Shown one piece after another: positions 1-5,365 of a stretch of DNA of 10,213 bases. The stretch lies in NCBI GenBank assembly GCA_027294815.1, contig JAPULP010000426.1, positions 1 to 10,213 on the forward strand, in the 5' to 3' direction. The DNA is from Gemmatimonadota bacterium (GTDB lineage: Bacteria > Gemmatimonadota > Gemmatimonadetes > Gemmatimonadales > GWC2-71-9). Position numbers and translations under genes: made by a program. Positions within the stretch are counted from its first letter, which is position 1; the number at the start of each line of letters is the position of its first letter. The notes below the pieces were generated by a model. It saw only the letters and a program-made list of their open reading frames with translations. It did no database searches and was not told where the DNA came from.

Positions 1-1
1 G

Positions 2-1324
2 GTTCTCCGAGCCGATGTCGTCGCGTACTTGAAAAATCAGCCACTCTACGTACAAGATCTCTTCGCGGGGGCCGATCCGGATCGTCGGGTGGCCGTGCGG
101 TTCATCACGACTAACGCGTGGCATGCGGCTTTCCTGAACAACATGTTCAACAGCCCTCAACCCACGGAACTCCCCGGCTTCGAGCCCGGGTTCACCGTGC
201 TCCACGCTCCGGAACTGGAGACCGATCCGGATCGGCACGGGACCCGGAGCGGAACCGCAGTGGTCGTCAATTTCGCCGAACGGACGGTGCTCATCGCCGG
301 TACGCGCTACGCCGGCGAAATGAAGAAATCGATGTTCACGATTCTGAACTATCTGTACCCCAAGCAGGGCGTTCTCTCGATGCACTGCTCGGCCAACGTC
401 GGTGCTGATGGTGACGTCGCGATTTTCTTCGGCCTTTCGGGCACTGGCAAAACAACGCTTTCGGCCGACCCCACTCGCGGCTTGATCGGGGACGACGAAC
501 ACGGTTGGAGCGACGATGGTGTGTTCAATTTCGAAGGCGGGTGTTACGCCAAAGTCATCCGCTTGTCGGCGGAAGGAGAACCAGAAATCTACGCCACGAC
601 CGAGCGGTTCGGCACGATATTGGAGAACGTCGTGCTGGATCCGGATTCCCGTATCATCGATCTAGACGACGACTCGATCACGGAAAACACCCGTGCATCC
701 TATCCCATCCACTTCATTCCCAACCATGTACCCAGCGGTCGTGGCGGACATCCCCACAACGTCATCTTCCTGACCGCAGATGCGTTTGGCGTGCTACCTC
801 CCATCAGCAAGCTGACACCCGATCAAGCAATGTATCATTTCCTGTCGGGCTACACCGCCAAAGTTGCGGGGACCGAGCGTGGCGTGCACGAGCCAAAGGC
901 CACGTTCAGTGCGTGCTTCGGTGCGCCGTTCCTCCCCCTTCCCCCCGGTGAATACGCGAAAATGCTCGGTGAGCGTTTGGCGGCGCACGAAGTCCAATGT
1001 TGGTTGGTGAACACCGGGTGGACGGGAGGCCCTTACGGTCAGGGAGCACGCATGTCGCTCACGCACACGCGTACGCTCCTTCGCGCCGCCCTCGACGGAA
1101 GCTTGCGCAACGTGAAAACCCGCACCGATCCGGTGTTCGGCATCGCCGTCCCAACGGAAGTCGCCAACGTCCCGACCGAGATCTTGACCCCGCGCAAGAC
1201 GTGGAACAACCCGGAGGCCTACGACGTACAGGCTCGGAAACTCGCCGAAATGTTCCGCGACAACTTCACGACGTTCGAGAAACACGTCTCGGACGGAGTC
1301 CGTCAAGCGGGACCCATCATCTGA
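2..1324 (+). CDS. pckA: Phosphoenolpyruvate carboxykinase (ATP), 5'-truncated by the window
   Basis: ATP-dependent PEP carboxykinase converts oxaloacetate and ATP to phosphoenolpyruvate, CO2 and ADP, the first committed step of cytosolic gluconeogenesis. The frame is open to the left edge, and about 440 codons are visible of the roughly 530-540 usual for the family, so some 90-100 N-terminal residues lie outside. A TTG at 29 is not the start: in-frame codons before it continue the protein (VLRADVVAYL then KNQPLYVQDL). Family motifs in order are LYVQDLFAGADP, GEMKKSMFTILNYLYP (from 314), the kinase-1a P-loop GLSGTGKTT (431-457), the metal-binding kinase-2 motif IGDDEHGW just after 482, ENTRASYPIHFIPN, and NTGWTGGPYGQGARMSL. 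The P-loop followed by LSADP is characteristic of the ATP class and not the GTP class. The stop is TGA at 1322-1324. The HD gene follows within about 60 bp on the same strand. Confidence 0.97.
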   Translation, partial: VLRADVVAYLKNQPLYVQDLFAGADPDRRVAVRFITTNAWHAAFLNNMFNSPQPTELPGFEPGFTVLHAPELETDPDRHGTRSGTAVVVNFAERTVLIAGTRYAGEMKKSMFTILNYLYPKQGVLSMHCSANVGADGDVAIFFGLSGTGKTTLSADPTRGLIGDDEHGWSDDGVFNFEGGCYAKVIRLSAEGEPEIYATTERFGTILENVVLDPDSRIIDLDDDSITENTRASYPIHFIPNHVPSGRGGHPHNVIFLTADAFGVLPPISKLTPDQAMYHFLSGYTAKVAGTERGVHEPKATFSACFGAPFLPLPPGEYAKMLGERLAAHEVQCWLVNTGWTGGPYGQGARMSLTHTRTLLRAALDGSLRNVKTRTDPVFGIAVPTEVANVPTEILTPRKTWNNPEAYDVQARKLAEMFRDNFTTFEKHVSDGVRQAGPII

Positions 1325-1385
1325 AGGGACGGTTCGTACGAACGGATTCAAAGTCATCCGTGATCCGCTGTGGAACAACATTCAA

Positions 1386-2606
1386 ATGGATTCGCAGGCG
1401 CTCGAAGTACTCGACAGCGAGCCACTTCAGCGCCTGCGCTACATCAAACAGCTCGGACACGCGTTTCTGGTCTATCCGACCGCCAACCACACTCGCTTTG
1501 AACACGCCGTGGGCACGTATCATCTCGCAAGGCGTGCGCTCTCCCTCCTCGATGAACGCGGCGAGCTGGACAATGTAGATGCCGAAGAGCGGGCGCTCAT
1601 CCCGCTCGCCGGCCTCGTACACGACGTGGGACACTATCCCTTTTCTCATTCGTTGGAGGAAGCGGGGTTGCCGTCACACGAAGAGCTCGCCATGACACAC
1701 TTCGCGCATCCATCGCTTCGGTCCGCACTGCGACACACCGGGTTTGAGGATATCGAATCCCGCCTGCAAGCTCTCATAACCGGACGCAGCCAAACGCCGC
1801 TTCAGGGGCTCATCTCCGGATCGCTCGACCTGGACAAGCTGGAGTATCTCTCGCGCGATGCCCGGATGTGCGGGGTGCCGTACGGGGCAGTGGACGTCGA
1901 CCGACTGCTTCATGCCATCACCGTCCTGGACAGCGACGGGGGACCGCGCCGAGTCGGGATTCGGGAAAAGGGTATCAGCGCGCTCGAATCACTCTTATTC
2001 GCACGGTATCAGATGTACCGCAACGTGTACTGGCACCACGCCGTTCGTAGCGCGACCGCCATGTTCAAGCGTGCGGTACGCACCGCGCTTGCCCACGGCG
2101 AACTAACGGTAGACGCGGTGGCACACAGCACCGACGAAGGTTTGATGCAGCGCCTTCGCGAAACGCATGGCAACGAGATCGCCCTTCGGTTGCGCCAACG
2201 CAAGCTCTACAAACGTCTCGTCGATATCGCTGGGGAAGAAGTGCCGGAGGACGCTGGAGATTGGGTCGCGGAGTGCCCGGATCTCGTCGAGCGGGTGGAG
2301 AACAAGCTGGCTGCAAAGCTGCAGCTCCAGCCAGGCGAGGTATTGTTGGACTTCCCGGCCAAGGCCAAGATGATCGAGGTCGACATGCCCCTACTCAGGA
2401 AGGACGGAACGGTCGAACCGCTGGCAGCTTCCGATGGCACCTCCCAACTGGGGATTCATCGGATAGCCGATGAATTGCACGCACGGGCGCGACGCTTGAG
2501 AGTGTTTGCGGCGACGTCCCGGCCCCTGGATCAGCAATACATCCTGCAGCTGGTCGAGCGAAAAAAAAACGAGGTCGAAAGCGACCTCGAAAGCGACATG
2601 CTCTGA
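1386..2606 (+). CDS. HD-superfamily phosphohydrolase (COG1078 / dNTPase-like); true start probably upstream of the ATG
   Basis: This is a cytosolic HD-domain metal-dependent phosphohydrolase resembling the COG1078 group that includes SAMHD1-like and YwfO-like dNTP triphosphohydrolases; its substrate cannot be read from sequence. From ATG 1386 it has 406 residues. Visible motifs are QRLRYIKQLGHAFLVYP (14-31), HTRFEH with the first metal His (H40), GLVHDVGHYPFSH with the HD pair H79-D80, and SLDLDKLEYLSRDA (147-159) carrying the late Asp ligand. The rest is a helical C-terminal associated region. The start is doubtful. Codons directly upstream, in frame, encode FKVIRDPLWNNIQ, which matches the conserved N-terminus of this family, yet no ATG, GTG or TTG lies between the in-frame stop at 1185 and 1386. 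Rare starts (ACG 1338, ATC 1356) or a sequence error are possible. An AAGGGA at 1324-1329, overlapping the pckA stop, could be its ribosome site. The last 40 nt also encode the terminator of the opposing operon. Confidence 0.88.
   Translation: MDSQALEVLDSEPLQRLRYIKQLGHAFLVYPTANHTRFEHAVGTYHLARRALSLLDERGELDNVDAEERALIPLAGLVHDVGHYPFSHSLEEAGLPSHEELAMTHFAHPSLRSALRHTGFEDIESRLQALITGRSQTPLQGLISGSLDLDKLEYLSRDARMCGVPYGAVDVDRLLHAITVLDSDGGPRRVGIREKGISALESLLFARYQMYRNVYWHHAVRSATAMFKRAVRTALAHGELTVDAVAHSTDEGLMQRLRETHGNEIALRLRQRKLYKRLVDIAGEEVPEDAGDWVAECPDLVERVENKLAAKLQLQPGEVLLDFPAKAKMIEVDMPLLRKDGTVEPLAASDGTSQLGIHRIADELHARARRLRVFAATSRPLDQQYILQLVERKKNEVESDLESDML
2561..2589 (-). terminator. Rho-independent terminator of the FHA-PP2C operon, embedded in the HD gene
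   Basis: Read on the minus strand, an 8-bp perfect stem (CGAGGTCG at 2589-2582, pairing with CGACCTCG at 2577-2570) closes a 4-nt loop (CTTT) and is followed at once by nine T residues (2569-2561). This is a textbook intrinsic terminator. It lies 31 nt past the stop of the 72-residue protein. On the plus strand the tract is A9 before the hairpin with no U-run after it, so it should terminate only minus-strand transcripts. The same bases encode part of the HD protein C-terminus (RKKNEVESDLESD). Confidence 0.85.
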
Positions 2607-2619
2607 TCGGGGATCGATC

Positions 2620-2838
2620 TTACAATTCGACTTCACTTGCCTTCGGCGTCCCACCCGCCTCAGCCAGCAACTTGGCGAGGGCACGGTAGTAGCGCGAGTC
2701 CTCTTCTCGTTGAGCGTCGTCCATGGCCTTGGCGCACACCTCGAGTGCATACAACAGCGGGCCAAGGTGCACGGCCGCAACTTTGCCGACGGCCTCCGGG
2801 TTTGGCCCGCTGCTAGAACCCTGGTCCGGGTCGGTCAC
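2620..2838 (-). CDS. Small hypothetical protein (72 aa), translationally coupled to the PP2C phosphatase
   Basis: I do not recognise a family. The GTG start (2838-2836) overlaps the PP2C stop as GTGA (2838-2835), the classic arrangement for coupled translation. The reading frame runs to a stop at 2620-2622, only 13 bp from the end of the convergent HD gene and 31 nt before a strong terminator, so it is the last gene of the minus-strand operon. The product has a short polar N-terminus rich in Ser, Gly, Pro and Asp, then a likely helical core (about residues 15-60: VGKVAAVHLGPLLYALEVCA, followed by a charged Asp/Glu/Arg stretch and YYRALAKLLAEA), and an acidic tail. It has no signal peptide or membrane segment and a single Cys. 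A small cytosolic helical partner or regulator of the phosphatase is an inference from position only. Confidence 0.7.
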   Translation of the reverse strand: MTDPDQGSSSGPNPEAVGKVAAVHLGPLLYALEVCAKAMDDAQREEDSRYYRALAKLLAEAGGTPKASEVEL

Positions 2839-3578
2839 ACTCCGTCGACGGGACCGTCCACGCGAATGACGATCACCGTCACGTTGTCCAAACCCCCTCG
2901 ACGATTCGCTTCGTCCACGAGGGCGTCCGCCAACTGCTGAGGCTCGGTCAACCTCGTCATCATTTCACTGAGATCCTCGTCCTCGATCATTCCCGTGAGG
3001 CCGTCCGACGCCAAGAGGTAGACATCTCCTGTCTGCAGCGCTCCCGAGTACACGTCCGGAGTGACATCGACGTTCGCCCCAACACAGCGCGTGATCACGT
3101 TACTGTAGGGGTGGGTGCGCGCTTCCTCCGGGCTCAAGTACCCGGCATCGACCTGCTCCTGGACGTAGGAGTGGTCTTTCGTGAGCTGTAGCAGATCACC
3201 TTTCCGCAACACATACGCCCGGCTGTCGCCGACCTGCCCGATGAGATAATTGTCCCCAAGAACGACCATCGCCGTGGCAGTGGTCCCCATCCCGCGTTTG
3301 TCTTGCTCGCTCAACGTGCGCTGAAAAATCGCGGCGTTGGCCTCGATGATCGAATTGCGAATCCGCTCCGAGGCCTCTCGGTCGGTCCGGCTCGAAATGT
3401 CCCCCAACTCCCGAGCAATGATCCGTACCGCCATTTCACTCGCCACTTCGCCCGCCGCATGGCCGCCCATACCATCCGCCACGATGAAGACACCCCGATC
3501 GGGCACCATGAGGTAATTGTCTTCATTACCGGATCGGATAACTCCGACGTCGGTGCGACCAGCGCTCGTGATGGACAT
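2835..3578 (-). CDS. PP2C-family protein serine/threonine phosphatase (Stp/PrpC type)
   Basis: This is a cytosolic metal-dependent phosphatase that removes phosphate from Ser/Thr, normally opposing Hanks-type kinases. From ATG 3578 it has 247 residues, the usual size of single-domain bacterial PP2Cs. Motifs in order are RSGNEDN (15-21), the metal-site DGMGGHAAGE (35-44), GTTATAM (98-104), VGDSRAYVLRKG (116-127), a DHSYVQEQVDAG flap region (135-146), LASDGLTGMI (189-198) with the metal Asp192, and GLDNVTVIVI (229-238). All expected metal ligands are present, so it should be active. ATG 3578 is chosen because the family N-terminus (SITSAGRTDVGVIRSGNEDNY) begins there. A longer version from TTG 3692 adds 38 residues of low-complexity, non-family sequence. 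No Shine-Dalgarno is evident at 3578; TAACTT lies 10 nt upstream. It sits downstream of the FHA gene and overlaps the next small gene by 4 nt. Confidence 0.95.
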   Translation of the reverse strand: MSITSAGRTDVGVIRSGNEDNYLMVPDRGVFIVADGMGGHAAGEVASEMAVRIIARELGDISSRTDREASERIRNSIIEANAAIFQRTLSEQDKRGMGTTATAMVVLGDNYLIGQVGDSRAYVLRKGDLLQLTKDHSYVQEQVDAGYLSPEEARTHPYSNVITRCVGANVDVTPDVYSGALQTGDVYLLASDGLTGMIEDEDLSEMMTRLTEPQQLADALVDEANRRGGLDNVTVIVIRVDGPVDGV

Positions 3579-3591
3579 TTTCTGGGGCAAG

Positions 3592-3696
3592 TTAGTGAGA
3601 GGCCAGTTGAGTGTAGGTCGTGGACAAGGTGATTTCACACCGCGGACACATGCGCTCGGCCGGACCCGACGGCGCGCCGATGAATTTCCCAATCAT
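3592..3696 (-). CDS. Possible 34-residue mini-ORF between the FHA and PP2C genes
   Basis: The ORF begins with ATG 3696-3694, overlapping the FHA stop as ATGA, and ends with TAA at 3592-3594, 13 nt before the PP2C ATG. A strong GAGGAG stands 5 nt before its ATG, the best Shine-Dalgarno in the window, although the same bases encode Glu-Glu in the FHA C-terminus and may be chance. The peptide starts MIGKFIGAPSG, contains MCPRC, and ends TTYTQLASH. A single CxxC is too little to call a zinc ribbon. It may be a real tiny protein, a translational bridge that carries ribosomes to the PP2C start, or noise within a 114-nt spacer. Confidence 0.3.
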   Translation of the reverse strand: MIGKFIGAPSGPAERMCPRCEITLSTTYTQLASH

Positions 3697-5246
3697 GCCT
3701 GCTCCTCGGGCGGGACGATCGCGCCGAATACTTGGGTGCCGCCCCGTTGCCGGACGGAGTCGTCTTTCGTCGATTCGAATACCACGCCGACCTCCCCAAA
3801 GCGAATCACGGCCCCGGGAGCGATCGGGGCCTCCCCGGACACGCGGTCCTCATCCACGAACGTCCCATTCGTCGAGTCCAGATCCACCACCACCCAGATC
3901 CCCTCGCGGAGCTGGATCTTGGCGTGGGCCGAGGAGACACTCGAATCCGGCACCACCACGTCGTTGTACTCAGCGCGCCCAACGTTAACGATCGGAACCC
4001 GAATGGGAAACCGATGGCCTTTGAGTTGGCCCTTCCGCACGATGAGATTCGCGAGGATGCCACCAGCCGGACCTGGGGACGCGGGGGCAGGGGCGGGGGC
4101 GGGGGCGGGGGCGGCCGCCGGGGCCTTCCCGGGGCCTGGCGCAGAGCTTGGTGGTGCGGCCGCTGCGGTCCCCTCCGGAGGGGCCGCTGGCTGTGGCGGG
4201 GCCGCCGCTGCGGGCGGCCGCCCGTCCATGGGAAGTCCCGGCGCCACTGGTACACCGTGCAGGGTGTCGCCAAGCCGGTATTCGGCCCCGGCCGGCGCAC
4301 CCCGAGGAGGCGGGGCCGCTGGGCGGGGAGAGGCCGCCGGCTGTGGCGGGACCGCCGGTTGTGGAGGGGCCGCCGGCTGTGGAGGTCCCTGCGCCGATGG
4401 TATGCCGTGGAGGGTCTCGCCAAGCCGATACTCGGCCCCGGCTGGCGCACCACGAGGAGGCGGGGCCGCCGGCTGGGGAGGTCCCTGCGCCGCTGGTATA
4501 CCGTGGAGGGTCTCGCCAAGCCGGTACTCGGCCCCGGCCGGTGCACCCCGAGCGGGCTTGGTCGGACTCGCCTCCGGATCGGTAGCTTCGTCCGCATAGA
4601 AACGGAACTCATGGTCACCCACGCGCACCACGTCCGCCCGCGCGAGAAGACGCTGGCCCGCGATCCGCTCGCCATTGACGTAGGTCCCGTTTGAACTGAG
4701 GTCCGTCACCACGTAACCCTTCGCCGTAACGAGAATCTCGGCATGGCGACGTGAGACCCTTTTTTGCGGAACGACGATCTCGCAGATCGCTTCCCGACCG
4801 AAGACGATCGACGACCCCTCGATCGTATATTCCCGACCGTCCGTGAGGCTCACCAAGCGCCCTCCCGTAGCCGAAGTGGCTTTCCCTTTCTTGGCGGGCT
4901 TGCCACTCATCTCCCGCAGCTTGGCGATGTCCTCCGCGCTCACGAATTGCGTGCTACCGCTACGACCCTCATCTACGAATGTGAGTTCGCGACCCCCGAC
5001 CTCGATCTTGTCACCGTGAAGGAGGGGGGCGGGTTGGGGTCCGAGTTGCACCCCGTTGATGAAGACCGCCGCTTCCTCGGTGACCCGTCGGACCGATACC
5101 TGGCCGTCTGCCGACACCATAAGGACGGCATGGTGGGGAGCCAGATCGGCGCCGTCAACCACCAGAAACGACGACGCATCACTACCAATCCCGGCCTCGC
5201 CCGGCGGGATCTTGTGACGGTCACCGTCGAGTTCTAGGTAAGCCAT
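3693..5246 (-). CDS. Triple-FHA-domain protein with a Pro/Ala-rich repeat linker
   Basis: FHA domains bind phospho-threonine peptides, so this 517-residue cytosolic protein is likely an adaptor in Ser/Thr-kinase signalling. FHA1 (about 1-93) is degenerate: the GR and SxxH positions read GIGSD and APHH. FHA2 (about 130-218) is canonical, with G150-R151, S165-R-R-H168 and N186-G-T. FHA3 (about 398-492) is also canonical, with G423-R424, S438-S-A-H441 and N460-G-T. Between FHA2 and FHA3 lies a Pro/Ala/Gln-rich linker containing three copies of RGAPAGAEYRLGETLHGIP (233-251, 265-283, 315-333; the third copy reads GDTLHGVP), then a PA-dipeptide run (about 374-389). Thr-Gln motifs follow FHA1 (T99-Q100) and FHA3 (T504-Q505). 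It has no signal peptide, membrane segment or enzymatic domain. No Shine-Dalgarno is visible before ATG 5246. The PP2C gene follows on the same strand, suggesting a reader and an eraser made together. Confidence 0.93.
   Translation of the reverse strand: MAYLELDGDRHKIPPGEAGIGSDASSFLVVDGADLAPHHAVLMVSADGQVSVRRVTEEAAVFINGVQLGPQPAPLLHGDKIEVGGRELTFVDEGRSGSTQFVSAEDIAKLREMSGKPAKKGKATSATGGRLVSLTDGREYTIEGSSIVFGREAICEIVVPQKRVSRRHAEILVTAKGYVVTDLSSNGTYVNGERIAGQRLLARADVVRVGDHEFRFYADEATDPEASPTKPARGAPAGAEYRLGETLHGIPAAQGPPQPAAPPPRGAPAGAEYRLGETLHGIPSAQGPPQPAAPPQPAVPPQPAASPRPAAPPPRGAPAGAEYRLGDTLHGVPVAPGLPMDGRPPAAAAPPQPAAPPEGTAAAAPPSSAPGPGKAPAAAPAPAPAPAPASPGPAGGILANLIVRKGQLKGHRFPIRVPIVNVGRAEYNDVVVPDSSVSSAHAKIQLREGIWVVVDLDSTNGTFVDEDRVSGEAPIAPGAVIRFGEVGVVFESTKDDSVRQRGGTQVFGAIVPPEEQA
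4083..4111 (+). repeat. GGGGGC hexamer tract with G-quadruplex potential
   Basis: Five runs of 4-5 G (4083-4087, 4090-4093, 4095-4099, 4101-4105, 4107-4111) are separated by 1-2 nt on the plus strand, which is the template strand of the FHA gene. In the coding sense the tract gives the alternating Pro-Ala run of the linker. Short loops and long G-runs predict a stable quadruplex and a tract prone to length change. Confidence 0.7.
4248..4550 (-). repeat. Three copies of a 57-nt coding repeat in the FHA linker
   Basis: Copies lie at 4494-4550, 4398-4454 and 4248-4304 (minus-strand order 1, 2, 3). Each encodes 19 residues, RGAPAGAEYRLG-[ED]-TLHG-[IV]-P. Spacing between copies is 96 nt and 150 nt, filled with PPQPAA-like repeats. 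The protein copies are nearly identical while codons differ at several positions, which suggests the peptide has been kept by selection and not by a very recent duplication. Confidence 0.85.
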
Positions 5247-5283
5247 TAGGGGTCGCTGTTGATCCTACATTTGTGGGTTTCCA

Positions 5284-5312
5284 AACTTAGCGGCGCCCCT
5301 CTTTCGGTGCAA
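5284..5312 (-). promoter_or_regulatory. Candidate sigma70-type promoter for the FHA-PP2C operon
   Basis: On the minus strand, TTGCAC (5312-5307) and TAAGTT (5289-5284) are separated by 17 nt and lie about 40 nt before the FHA ATG. Each box matches the consensus at only three positions, including the TAnnnT frame of the -10, so this is a weak call. The 119-bp gap between the flippase stop and the FHA ATG holds no other gene. Confidence 0.3.
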
Positions 5313-5365
5313 CCGATCGGGCGAGGCGAGTATGATCTCTAAGTGGAACCAAAACAACAACTTAG

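Noticed and set aside
1332..1343. 12-bp perfect palindrome GTTCGTACGAAC between pckA and the HD gene
   Set aside because: One or two such palindromes are expected by chance in 10 kb, and this one lies in what is probably HD coding sequence; no second copy seen.
794..1381. Long open frame on the minus strand opposite pckA
   Set aside because: Composition-driven shadow of a strongly conserved pckA frame; no recognisable domain and Arg/Pro-biased composition.
3579..3692. N-terminal extension of PP2C from TTG 3692
   Set aside because: The extra 38 residues are Arg/Pro/Ser low-complexity and the family N-terminus starts at ATG 3578.
4080..4560. Repeated units that might suggest a CRISPR-like array
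   Set aside because: The repeats are in frame inside the FHA gene, encode a Pro/Ala linker with a conserved peptide, and have uneven spacing and repetitive spacers.
3517..4694. Two long plus-strand frames (3517-4599 and 3732-4694) antisense to the FHA gene
   Set aside because: Gly/Ala- and Arg/Gly-rich translations of the GC-rich FHA linker in antisense; no domain, and the FHA frame is clearly the real one.
5339..5365. Inverted repeat CTAAGT / ACTTAG with a 15-nt loop after the flippase stop
   Set aside because: Only 6 AT-rich base pairs and a large loop with no following T-run; too weak for a terminator.
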